A DNA stretch of 64,000 nt from Limisalsivibrio acetivorans (GTDB lineage: Bacteria; Chrysiogenota; Deferribacteres; Deferribacterales; Geovibrionaceae). Below are positions 35,658-43,213 of this stretch, in pieces. A program made the translations under genes and the position numbers. The notes under the pieces are model-generated. The model was not told where the DNA came from and ran no database searches. It saw only the letters and a program-made list of their open reading frames with translations. Numbering within the stretch: position 1 is the stretch's first letter; every line of letters starts with the position of its first letter. The stretch covers positions 2,243,407 through 2,307,406 of the forward strand of contig NZ_ATWF01000001.1 of the NCBI RefSeq assembly GCF_000421105.1, written 5' to 3'.

Positions 35658-35700
35658 AATCGTAAACTAATAAAACATTCATTGTTGAGAGGGTTATCAG

Positions 35701-36033
35701 ATGCAGGTATTTTGTCATCATCTATACGAGTATAAGAAGGGTCTTCGCAGTCTTATATTGCATACGGCACAGTCTGTGCACAAAAAAGCAATGGTATCAA
35801 AGCTGGAGAAGAACGGTATAGATTATTTGATTCAGGACATCGACACGAAGCGTTTTAATATCTTCTTTGGAGAGCCGAACTGCGTTGAGGTTGTGCGCCG
35901 CTTTGATGCGACTCTTGATAAGCTGACGAACGAGCAGGACTTCATTCTGGGTATCATGCTCGGCTACGACCGAATCCTCCAATGCCGCCGCTACCTCCAG
36001 CGCACGGAAAGCAGTGAGCAGATGGCGGGATGA
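35701..36033 (+). CDS. DUF2023 family protein
   Basis: The protein has 110 residues. The pattern FCHHLYEYKKGLRSLILHT followed by GIDYLIQDIDTKRFNIFFG and DFILGIMLGYDRILQCRRY fits DUF2023, a small cytoplasmic family often found beside a flavodoxin gene; no flavodoxin follows here. GAGAGGG precedes the ATG. The palindrome over its promoter suggests repressor control, perhaps by metal. The biochemical role is unknown. Confidence 0.8.
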   Translation: MQVFCHHLYEYKKGLRSLILHTAQSVHKKAMVSKLEKNGIDYLIQDIDTKRFNIFFGEPNCVEVVRRFDATLDKLTNEQDFILGIMLGYDRILQCRRYLQRTESSEQMAG

Positions 36034-36528
36034 GGAGAATATGAAAAAATCCTAGACAAAATGTAAACTTGCCTTGATTGTTCCGTGTAATCGTTAGTAT
36101 AATATCCGAAATGCAAACAATATGTTTGTAAATAAAATAACGATAACTAGGAATTATGAACGATAGTAATTTAAAGAAGTTGACAGCCTGTCTTAACTCT
36201 GAATCTGGTGCGGTACAATTTACCTCGTTTATAAATCCCAGCACGACCATCTTGTTAATCGTTTACAATATTAATTGAATAACACATCGTTGATAATGAA
36301 TTATAATCTTTGCTAATGAGCAAATGCATATATTGTTCATTATAAGAAGGAGTTACTTTGTATTTTGGCAGTTTTCAACCGAATTGGACGAGATTCAATT
36401 TAGAACGAAAAATGGTCTGAACTATAAATCTATTCAACTTAGCTTTCGAGTGCAGAGTTGAAAATATTGAATAATACGATTTTTTCTAGCATATATTGAC
36501 TGTAAGAAAGCAAGTGAGGTCAGAAATT
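36034..36528. other. AT-rich intergenic stretch, about 500 bases
   Basis: Much richer in A+T than the rest of the window and without a convincing gene apart from one or two very small candidate frames (36156-36278 and a 20-codon TTG frame at 36358-36420 with AAGGAG before it). Together with 36529-37140 it looks like acquired DNA or a decayed insertion next to the 3' side of tRNA-Phe. No integrase or direct repeat of the tRNA end was seen. Confidence 0.6.
36156..36278 (+). CDS. Candidate small protein, 40 residues
   Basis: ATG with AGGA three bases upstream opens a 40-codon frame that starts MNDSNLKKLTACLNSESGAV and ends in a hydrophobic segment (TTILLIVYNIN). It has no recognised relative. 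Base composition is like the surrounding AT-rich patch, so it could be chance or the remnant of a longer gene. Confidence 0.2.
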   Translation: MNDSNLKKLTACLNSESGAVQFTSFINPSTTILLIVYNIN

Positions 36529-37020
36529 ATGTCGTTAGATACTGTTGTTGAATTGATTAATTTACTAATACTTTTGTTTATAGCTTTTAACTTTAGTTAT
36601 ATGAAAGAGAAGGGCAAGAATAAAGCCACTAAAGAAGATATTGCTTACATAACGAATAAAGTAGAGCAGGTTAAGCAAGAAAGTATAGATGAATATGATC
36701 GTATTAAAAAAAAACGTCAAGTTTACCAAAATTTATTAATTTCAATGGGTGTTTTTCTTTCTGGCAGGAGTTCATCTGAAGATACAAAAAGTGAATTTCT
36801 CAATAATTATGCTAATTCTTGGTTATGGGCATCTGACAGTGTATTAACTGCTTTGAATGATTTTGTAGTTTGTAGTGTTAATAAATATCATGGATCAGCA
36901 ACAGAAGACGAACAAGAGCAGGCATATCGTTCGGTCGTGATTGAGATGAGAAAGGATGCTGGGTTTCAGTACACTGAAATTAATAGAGATGCTTTTGAGT
37001 TTGTTTCTTTTGCATCTTAG
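36529..37020 (+). CDS. Small membrane-anchored protein of unknown function in an AT-rich patch
   Basis: The protein has 163 residues and no recognised family. A single N-terminal transmembrane helix (about 6-25, LINLLILLFIAFNF) precedes a charged coiled-coil stretch (ATKEDIAYITNKVEQVKQES, KKKRQ) and a soluble helical region ending FVSFAS. ATG 36529 is chosen because AGG lies nine bases upstream and the membrane helix follows directly. The strong A+T bias in third positions contrasts with all neighbours and indicates recent transfer. Membrane-anchored coiled-coil proteins of this layout are frequent in islands; no role is assigned. Confidence 0.7.
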   Translation: MSLDTVVELINLLILLFIAFNFSYMKEKGKNKATKEDIAYITNKVEQVKQESIDEYDRIKKKRQVYQNLLISMGVFLSGRSSSEDTKSEFLNNYANSWLWASDSVLTALNDFVVCSVNKYHGSATEDEQEQAYRSVVIEMRKDAGFQYTEINRDAFEFVSFAS

Positions 37021-37141
37021 ACTATTATTAGTCCTAAACTATATGTTAGGGACTAAGTTTTTACAATAAACTATTTTTGCTTAACTCTTAACCGATTCTA
37101 CCCACTAATTCTCAATCAAAAATCTACCAAGAGTGTGCCAC

Positions 37142-37168
37142 AAAAAAAGCCAGTGCTTTCACACTGGC
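37142..37168 (-). terminator. Rho-independent terminator of tRNA-Phe
   Basis: Minus-strand stem GCCAGTG/CACTGGC (37149-37168) with a six-base loop, then seven T residues (37142-37148). It is about 30 bases past the tRNA 3' end. Confidence 0.88.
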
Positions 37169-37198
37169 CTTGGAATATCGTTAGTCGGTAAATTTAAA

Positions 37199-37274
<76 letters not shown>

Positions 37275-37443
37275 AACTTTGGAAGGCATACGTTACAAAA
37301 AGCTTACCCTATTGTCAATGAAAAATTTTATAAAAATTTACCCCGATCATCCAGGCTCCAATCCCCCTGCGGGTTGTTTGCCTTTAATCTTTGGGATATA
37401 GTATTAGTGCATAAAGGATTGAGTTCATCAAAGGGGGTGAATA

Positions 37444-39267
37444 ATGGCTGTTGAGCGACTAAATGCTCCGGCGAACGTTTCTGCCAATGCGGACAAGCTT
37501 TTCAAAGGTACTTCATACGATATACGGGCCTATGTGGGTGAACCGGGCAGGTTCTTCGGCGATGATGCCGTGCTTACGCCGGAAGCGGTGCGTATTGCAG
37601 GCAGGCTCATGGGCGGAATGACCTTCAAGCTCAAGAACGGTTCAGAACTGACCCTGCGCGAAGGTGACACAGTTGTTATCGGATACGACAACGGACCCAC
37701 ATCCGAACCGCTGGCGAACGCCTTCGCCGAAGGTTTGAGTGAATCCGGCGTAAATGTCTATCTCATAGGAATATCCGGCTCCGGACAGGTCTATCAGAAC
37801 CAGACACAGCTCGGCGCACAGGGGCATGTGCAGATAACACGCTCCCACGTTGAGGTAACAACAAACGGCGCAAAATTCGGCATAGGCTCCCAGGGGATCC
37901 ATACCTACCTGTTGAAACAGATGAACGAAGCACTCAAAAACGACATAGAACTCCCCGTTCCCTCCCAAAAGGGGGAGATAACAGATCTTACGGACAAAGG
38001 GCTGGATGAATACGCCGATAAGATGACCTCCAGATACAGCGGATACTTCAAAAATAAAGACAACTCAAAGATCGCCGTAAACCTCTTCGGCGGAACGGGA
38101 AGCAAATACCCCGAGCTTTTCCGAAGCGTCTTCGGTGATGATGTAACCATCCTCGGTGAGGGGCTCGATGTGAACAGCGGCGGTCTCCTTGCCGACCCCA
38201 CCCGCAAGGAGATGGTGGCAAAGGTCCCCGGCTTTCAGGATGCACTCGATGCCGGTAAGCGGATACATTCCTTCGACCTCGATGCGGACAGAGGCTCCGT
38301 AACCCAGGGGGCAGATGCCCTTGAAACCGGTAAAACAGGACACTACCTCGGCGATGCCCTTGCCTATATACTGGCAGAATACAAACTCCGCAGAGCTGTT
38401 CCCCTTTTGGTGAACAATCTTAAATGCGCAGGCGTTGCAGAGGAAAAGCTGAATGAGATTGAGAGAATTGCAAAAACGGTGTACATTGATGCCCGCTACA
38501 CCAGCGGAGTTAAGCGTTTCGTTGAGGAGCTCGGAGGCTCTACTGTCTTCCATGCCAAGGGGCATTCCCTCTGGAAGGAGACAATAACGGCGAACATGGC
38601 AAAGATGGCCGAGCTTGCCGGATACGACAGCATAGGAGCCTTCGCCGAAGGAACGGGTTATCGTGACCTGCAGATCGAAGCATCGCTCCATCTCTTTGCT
38701 ACGGATTCTGAGGACGGCTTCCCCAGAGATGATGCTGTGGAGAATATCTTTATCCTCGAGCAGATCTTCGCAGAGATGGGGCATGACGACCTCGCAAGGT
38801 TCTTCGAGGCGGTTCCCTCCCGTTTCACCACCAAGGAGATAAGAACGCCCTCCAACTCCAACGAGGCGAAGGAGGGAGTTACGGCGGATGTTGTGAACGT
38901 AATCCGTGAAACCTTCGGCGGGATGGACGGCGTTGATATGGTGGAGTTCGAAGGGCAGATACGCATAGACTGGCCGGCCGGCTTCCTTATGTACGGCATG
39001 AGCAACACCTCCCCGAAGCTTACCTTTATGGTGGAGGGCTCAACGGAGACACTTAGAAACTCTGCACTGCATTTTATGCTCGGGCTTCACAACCTCTACA
39101 AGGCGAAGCACGGCGACGATGCGCCCATGGACTTAAGTGAGAACGACTTTTTTATCAAAGAATCCGGCTATCAGACACCCGAACCGGACAAGGTGACGCT
39201 AAATGACGGCATGGCGGGGGATTTCCTCGCAGAGTTCGGGCTGGATGTTGAAGAGCTTCCCCTTTGA
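37444..39267 (+). CDS. Alpha-D-phosphohexomutase family protein (phosphoglucomutase/phosphomannomutase type)
   Basis: The protein has 607 residues, longer than the 450-550 typical for the family. The phosphoserine loop is atypical: ITRSHVEVTTNGAKFG where TASHNP-x3-NG-K is usual, but the Ser is kept. The metal loop FDLDADRGSV keeps DxDxDR. The sugar-binding loop is altered (FAEGTGYRDLQ). The phosphate-binding loop YGMSNTSPKLTFMVEG is recognisable. A phosphate transfer between C1 and C6 of a hexose is the family reaction; substrate cannot be chosen. AAGGGGG precedes the ATG. hisF follows after 14 bases. Confidence 0.82.
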   Translation: MAVERLNAPANVSANADKLFKGTSYDIRAYVGEPGRFFGDDAVLTPEAVRIAGRLMGGMTFKLKNGSELTLREGDTVVIGYDNGPTSEPLANAFAEGLSESGVNVYLIGISGSGQVYQNQTQLGAQGHVQITRSHVEVTTNGAKFGIGSQGIHTYLLKQMNEALKNDIELPVPSQKGEITDLTDKGLDEYADKMTSRYSGYFKNKDNSKIAVNLFGGTGSKYPELFRSVFGDDVTILGEGLDVNSGGLLADPTRKEMVAKVPGFQDALDAGKRIHSFDLDADRGSVTQGADALETGKTGHYLGDALAYILAEYKLRRAVPLLVNNLKCAGVAEEKLNEIERIAKTVYIDARYTSGVKRFVEELGGSTVFHAKGHSLWKETITANMAKMAELAGYDSIGAFAEGTGYRDLQIEASLHLFATDSEDGFPRDDAVENIFILEQIFAEMGHDDLARFFEAVPSRFTTKEIRTPSNSNEAKEGVTADVVNVIRETFGGMDGVDMVEFEGQIRIDWPAGFLMYGMSNTSPKLTFMVEGSTETLRNSALHFMLGLHNLYKAKHGDDAPMDLSENDFFIKESGYQTPEPDKVTLNDGMAGDFLAEFGLDVEELPL

Positions 39268-39281
39268 TACGAGGAGAATAG

Positions 39282-40046
39282 ATGCTTGCTAAAAGGATTA
39301 TCCCCTGTCTGGATGTTAAGGACGGCAGGGTTGTTAAGGGTACTAATTTCGTTAACCTCCGTGATGCCGGCGATCCGGTGGAGGTTGCGAAGATATACGA
39401 TGAACAGGGTGCGGACGAACTCACCTTTCTGGACATAACCGCAAGCTCGGACAATCGGGGAATCATCCTCGATGTTGTTGCCAAAACGGCGGAATGTGTC
39501 TTTATGCCCCTCACGGTCGGCGGTGGTGTGCGTGTGCAGGAGGATATACGAAACCTGCTTAACAGTGGTGCGGACAAGGTCTCCATCAACTCCGCCGCAG
39601 TAAAGAATCCAGACTTTGTTCGTGCATCGGCGGAGCGTTTCGGTTCACAATGCATCGTTGTGGCCATAGATGCCAAGCGCAAGGCGGACGGAAGCGGGTG
39701 GGAGGTATACACCCATGGCGGAAGGAACCCTGCGGGGCTTGACGCCGTTGAGTGGGCTGTGAAGATGGAGAACTACGGATGCGGAGAGATCCTGCTTACC
39801 AGCATGGATTGTGACGGTACGAAAGACGGTTTCGATATCGAGCTGACCAGAGCCGTCTCCGAGGCTGTTTCCATCCCCGTGATCGCCTCTGGCGGTGTGG
39901 GGAATCCGGAGCATATCTACGACGGGCTCACAGAAGGGAAGGCGGATGCGGCGCTCGCCGCAAGTATATTTCACTATAAGGAATACTCCATAGGCGAGGT
40001 TAAGGATTATCTGGCCGAAAGGGGTGTTGAGATAAGGAAGGTTTAA
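39282..40046 (+). CDS. hisF: Imidazole glycerol phosphate synthase cyclase subunit HisF
   Basis: The protein has 254 residues and a (beta-alpha)8 barrel. [15 protein letters not shown] carries the first catalytic Asp (Asp11) and [19 protein letters not shown] the second, with LTVGGGVR and [13 protein letters not shown] as phosphate-binding loops. It makes imidazole-glycerol phosphate and AICAR with HisH in histidine synthesis. HisH is not in the window; hisE follows after four bases. Confidence 0.97.
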   Translation: MLAKRIIPCLDVKDGRVVKGTNFVNLRDAGDPVEVAKIYDEQGADELTFLDITASSDNRGIILDVVAKTAECVFMPLTVGGGVRVQEDIRNLLNSGADKVSINSAAVKNPDFVRASAERFGSQCIVVAIDAKRKADGSGWEVYTHGGRNPAGLDAVEWAVKMENYGCGEILLTSMDCDGTKDGFDIELTRAVSEAVSIPVIASGGVGNPEHIYDGLTEGKADAALAASIFHYKEYSIGEVKDYLAERGVEIRKV

Positions 40047-40050
40047 TCGG

Positions 40051-40353
40051 ATGAATACAGATGTTATCGGCAGACTTGTTGAGATAGTGCGTGAGAGAAA
40101 GAGCAATCCCAAGGATGATTCATATACATGCAAGCTCCTCGAAGCGGGGGAGAATAAGCTGGTTAAGAAGCTGGGAGAAGAGAATGCGGAGTTCATCCGC
40201 TCGCTTATCAAAGAGAGCGACGGAGCCGTTGCCGGCGAGGCGGCGGATATAATTTACCACATGATCGTTGCTCTGGAGTACAGAGGCGTTCCCTTTGAGG
40301 ATGTTGTTGGTGTTCTGGAGGAGCGTTTCGGCAAGCCCGGCATCAGAAAATGA
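40051..40353 (+). CDS. hisE: Phosphoribosyl-ATP pyrophosphatase HisE
   Basis: The protein has 100 residues. It is an all-alpha MazG-type fold with Mg-binding motif KKLGEENAEFI and GEAADIIYHMIVALEYRGV. It hydrolyses phosphoribosyl-ATP in step two of histidine synthesis and is here encoded separately from HisI. The stop overlaps the DUF364 start by four bases. Confidence 0.94.
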   Translation: MNTDVIGRLVEIVRERKSNPKDDSYTCKLLEAGENKLVKKLGEENAEFIRSLIKESDGAVAGEAADIIYHMIVALEYRGVPFEDVVGVLEERFGKPGIRK

Positions 40354-41051
40354 ACTACGAAGGGATCCTGAACGAGGTCCTCCCAAAGCTGGAGGGGCTT
40401 AGCGTTCTTGATTACGTAGTGGGGCTGAACTATGTCTGCGTGAGGACGGAGGCAGGTTGCGGTCTGGGTTATGTTCTGCGTGATTTTGAGCCTGAGAGCT
40501 GTACCCTCCTGAGTGACGAGATAGAGGGTATGCCGGCGGCGGATGCGGCCCGCATTTATATGTCCGAAAACCTGCTTGATGCCGCCGTGGGCATGGCCGT
40601 TATAAACAGCACAGTGAGCGGCGGCAGGGATATTGACCCTCTAAAGGATACGGATTTCAGCGGGAAAACTGTGGGCATGGTGGGGCATCTGCGCCCCGTT
40701 CAGGCTATGATCGAAAGGCAGGGGGGCAGAGTGCATGTCTTCGAGTTAAAGGACAGAGAGGGGACGCTCAACCCCGAGGATGCGCCCGATTACATGCCAG
40801 ACTGCGATACCTTTATAATCACAGGTGTTACGCTCATAAATAAGACTCTGCACACCTATGAACCCTACATGAACGATAATGCGCAGAAGATAATCATAGG
40901 TCCGTCAACCCCCGTTGTGCAGGTTCTTGCAGACAGAGGTTACCTGCTGGGTGGCACAAAGGTTGTGGACTGTGAAAGGGTTATGAAGCTTGTGAGCCGT
41001 GGACAGGGTACAAGGCGCTTCGGCGATTCTGTCGCAAAGGTCTGGCTCTAG
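40350..41051 (+). CDS. DUF364 family protein (putative chelatase-fold/heavy-metal-binding)
   Basis: The protein has 233 residues. An N-terminal DUF4213-like part (VGLNYVCVRTEAGCGLGYVL) precedes a C-terminal Rossmann-like DUF364 part (KTVGMVGHLRPVQAMIERQGG, DTFIITGVTLINKTLHTY, IGPSTPVVQVLADRGYLLGG). The family is linked to metal or cofactor metabolism in some genomes but is not characterised well enough for a reaction. The ATGA overlap with hisE implies co-translation. It converges with the DUF547 gene with a four-base overlap. Confidence 0.85.
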   Translation: MNYEGILNEVLPKLEGLSVLDYVVGLNYVCVRTEAGCGLGYVLRDFEPESCTLLSDEIEGMPAADAARIYMSENLLDAAVGMAVINSTVSGGRDIDPLKDTDFSGKTVGMVGHLRPVQAMIERQGGRVHVFELKDREGTLNPEDAPDYMPDCDTFIITGVTLINKTLHTYEPYMNDNAQKIIIGPSTPVVQVLADRGYLLGGTKVVDCERVMKLVSRGQGTRRFGDSVAKVWL

Positions 41052-41755
41052 TCCGCCTTGTTAAGTGACCAGTCGTAATCGGCATTTTTTACCTTATCAA
41101 CCATGGAAAGCCCCTGCATATCAGGGTAGTATCTCCGGAAGAAGGCTAGGGTTCCGTTTGGAAAATCCTCATCGTACCAGTCGAATATCCTGCTTGCGTA
41201 GAGCCTGCTCCCTTCGATATAGTTTTTCTCACCGTTTCGCAGGAAACGTTTCGTCACCATGTCCAGCTGTACGTCGATAGTTTCCCCGCGGTAAGGCTCA
41301 TCCAGAAGCTTAGGGCACCCCATGGAGGCGCAGTTCACTGCGAAATGAATGCGGTTGTCCTTGAAGGTCGGGCGTATAATCTCATGCTCAATCTCATCCA
41401 GCGTCATCGGTGCGCATCCCACACGGCAGAACTCGATATCCCAAGGCGACTTGAACAGCCCACCGATATCCTTGATGGATTTGACCGGATAGTGTTTCAG
41501 AATCAGCTTCATAGTGCATGCGTTGTATGCATTTATGTATAGGGCGAGCTGATCGTTTCGGGGGAGATCATCCGGAACGGTGGTTTTTACACTGTCGAGG
41601 TAATCATCGAGTAGCGACTCGTTTCGCTTGAGGCCGTCATAGTCCACCAGACCGTTTTTAACGTATCTGTCCAGCAGCTCGGTGTAGATCGTAAGGTTAT
41701 CGGCATATGCCGTAACTGAGAGTAAAAATATCGTAATTGTAATAATATATCTCAT
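41048..41755 (-). CDS. Exported DUF547 protein
   Basis: The protein has 235 residues with a signal peptide (about 1-18, SVTAYADN). The DUF547 signature is present: LALYINAYNACTMKLILKHYPVKSI, WDIEFCRVGCAPMTLDEIEHEIIRP, RIHFAVNCASMGCPKLLDEPYRG. The conserved Cys/His pattern suggests a catalytic or metal site, but the family has no established activity. The second ATG (41755) gives the better spacing to GGGGGCG. It is a single gene, convergent with DUF364. Confidence 0.87.
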   Translation of the reverse strand: MRYIITITIFLLSVTAYADNLTIYTELLDRYVKNGLVDYDGLKRNESLLDDYLDSVKTTVPDDLPRNDQLALYINAYNACTMKLILKHYPVKSIKDIGGLFKSPWDIEFCRVGCAPMTLDEIEHEIIRPTFKDNRIHFAVNCASMGCPKLLDEPYRGETIDVQLDMVTKRFLRNGEKNYIEGSRLYASRIFDWYDEDFPNGTLAFFRRYYPDMQGLSMVDKVKNADYDWSLNKAD

Positions 41756-41817
41756 CATCGCCCCCGTATAACTAATAACACCCTGATGTCAGGAATTAAT
41801 CAAGCTAAATTAAATGC

Positions 41818-41847
41818 TTGACACTTTATTACCATGCGTGCTTTATT
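41818..41847 (+). promoter_or_regulatory. Promoter of the aroF attenuator transcript
   Basis: Perfect TTGACA (41818-41823), 18-base spacer, TTTATT (41842-41847). Transcription would start near 41854, so the leader-peptide ATG is at or very close to the 5' end of the RNA. Confidence 0.6.
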
Positions 41848-41853
41848 GTGCGT

Positions 41854-41937
41854 ATGGAAATGAAAAACTATTTTAACTACTTTTTTAGCAGCTACTTTTT
41901 TTACTTCTTCTTTAGGGAGAGGCTGTCTGAGGTGTAG
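41854..41937 (+). CDS. Phe/Tyr-rich leader peptide of the DAHP synthase gene
   Basis: The 27-codon frame encodes eight Phe and four Tyr. Residues 6-20 read YFNYFFSSYFFYFFF, so 12 of 15 are aromatic. This is the structure of pheL/tyrosine leader peptides that sense charged tRNA-Phe or tRNA-Tyr by ribosome stalling. It lies between a good promoter and a strong terminator (41965-42003), 112 bases before the DAHP synthase ATG. A second ATG at 41860 is an alternative start. No strong Shine-Dalgarno sequence is seen, so leaderless translation is possible. Confidence 0.9.
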   Translation: MEMKNYFNYFFSSYFFYFFFRERLSEV

Positions 41938-41964
41938 TTAAAATACCAAAAGTATATTAACAAA

Positions 41965-42003
41965 GGCCGCGGTCAGCTTCGATAAGCTCCGCGGCCTTTT
42001 TTT
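41965..42003 (+). terminator. Attenuator terminator upstream of aroF
   Basis: Long stem GGCCGC/GCGGCC (41965-41996), with an inner AGCTT/AAGCT helix around a CGAT loop, followed by seven T residues. It sits between the aromatic leader peptide and the DAHP synthase gene. It can only be a conditional terminator for that gene. The competing antiterminator helix was not resolved by eye. Confidence 0.9.
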
Positions 42004-42049
42004 ATGCCTGCGGACTGTATGAATCTGTACCCCGGTAACGGAGGAAAAG

Positions 42050-43066
42050 ATGATCGTAGTAATGAGGATGGACGCAGGAAAGGATGCACTTGAAGAGGTT
42101 GTGGAAAAGGCTGAGGAGCTCGGTTTCTCCCCCCACGTAATCTTCGGCAAAGAACGTAACGTAATCGGCCTTGTGGGGGTTAACGGTAAGCGTGAAAACG
42201 TTGGTGTTATCGAAGAGATGCCGGGTGTTGACCGCATTGTCCCCATATCTAAGCCGTACAAACTTGCCAGTAAGGAGGTCAAACAGGAGACCTCCATTGT
42301 CGATGTTGCGGGTGTTAAGTTCGGCGGTGACGAGGTTGTCGCCATTGCAGGTCCCTGCGCCGTTGAGAGTGAGGAGCAGATAGTCCGCTCCGCCCAGCAT
42401 GTTAAGGCAGCGGGTGCAAAGATGCTCCGTGGGGGCGCATTCAAGCCCAGAACCAGCCCGTATTCCTTCCAGGGCTTGCAGGAAGAGGGACTCAAACACC
42501 TTGCCACAGCCAGAGAAGAAACGGGTCTGCCCTTCTGCACCGAGGTTGTAAACCCCAGAAACGTGGACGTTGTTTATAAGTACACCGATATGTTTCAGGT
42601 GGGCGCCAGAAATATCCAGAACTTCGCCCTTCTCAGCCTCCTCGGTCAGACGGATAAACCCGTTCTGCTCAAGAGGGGAATGGCAACTACAATAGAAGAA
42701 TTCCTTATGGCCGCTGAATACATCCTCTGCGAGGGGAACAAGAACGTTATCCTCTGCGAGAGGGGTATAAGAACCTTCGAAACCGCCACAAGGAACACCC
42801 TTGATATAAGCTGTGTGCCTGTGGTTAAGGAGAAGTCCCACCTCCCCATCATCATAGACCCCAGCCACTCCGGTGGACACAGGCCTTATGTGACAGCCCT
42901 TTCAAGGGCGGCGGTTGCCGTGGGTGCGGACGGAGTTATTGTTGAGGTGCACCCCGAGCCGGATAACGCTATGAGCGATGCCGCCCAGACCATAAGTCCC
43001 GAGCACTTCGTGAAGCTCATGGGCGAGCTCAAAGCGGTTGCCCTCTCCATAGGCCGCTACATGTAA
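42050..43066 (+). CDS. aroF: 3-deoxy-7-phosphoheptulonate (DAHP) synthase, type I-beta with N-terminal regulatory domain
   Basis: The first enzyme of the shikimate pathway (PEP + erythrose 4-phosphate). The protein has 338 residues. A ferredoxin-like (ACT-type) domain at residues 1-70, as in the Thermotoga enzyme, is known to mediate Tyr/Phe feedback inhibition. It precedes the barrel with IAGPCAVESEEQI, KMLRGGAFKPRTSPYSFQG, VGARNIQNFALL, LLKRGMATTIEEFL, IIDPSHSGGHRP and IVEVHPEPDNAMSDAAQT. GGAGG precedes the ATG. The upstream aromatic attenuator adds transcriptional control to the expected enzyme-level control. Confidence 0.96.
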   Translation: MIVVMRMDAGKDALEEVVEKAEELGFSPHVIFGKERNVIGLVGVNGKRENVGVIEEMPGVDRIVPISKPYKLASKEVKQETSIVDVAGVKFGGDEVVAIAGPCAVESEEQIVRSAQHVKAAGAKMLRGGAFKPRTSPYSFQGLQEEGLKHLATAREETGLPFCTEVVNPRNVDVVYKYTDMFQVGARNIQNFALLSLLGQTDKPVLLKRGMATTIEEFLMAAEYILCEGNKNVILCERGIRTFETATRNTLDISCVPVVKEKSHLPIIIDPSHSGGHRPYVTALSRAAVAVGADGVIVEVHPEPDNAMSDAAQTISPEHFVKLMGELKAVALSIGRYM

Positions 43067-43079
43067 TAATCATTCCAGG

Positions 43080-43101
43080 GCCCCCGAAAGGGGGCTTTTT
43101 T
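43080..43101 (+). terminator. Rho-independent terminator of aroF
   Basis: GCCCCC-GAAA-GGGGGC stem-loop (43080-43095) followed by six T residues, 13 bases after the aroF stop codon. Confidence 0.95.
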
Positions 43102-43169
43102 ATCCTATTAATCAACTTCCCCTTGATCTCTTCATAAAAAGCTATAATCTGTTTCTTCACTGAAAATGT

Positions 43170-43186
43170 ACGCAGTCGAACTGCGT
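43170..43186 (+). other. Short perfect hairpin in the gltX leader
   Basis: ACGCAGT-CGA-ACTGCGT, a seven-base-pair stem, ends 17 bases before the gltX ribosome-binding site. TATAAT lies upstream at 43143-43148. It could be an mRNA stabiliser or an operator; nothing else supports a specific role. Confidence 0.4.
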
Positions 43187-43213
43187 CCAGATATATTTAC
43201 AATGGAGGATTGC

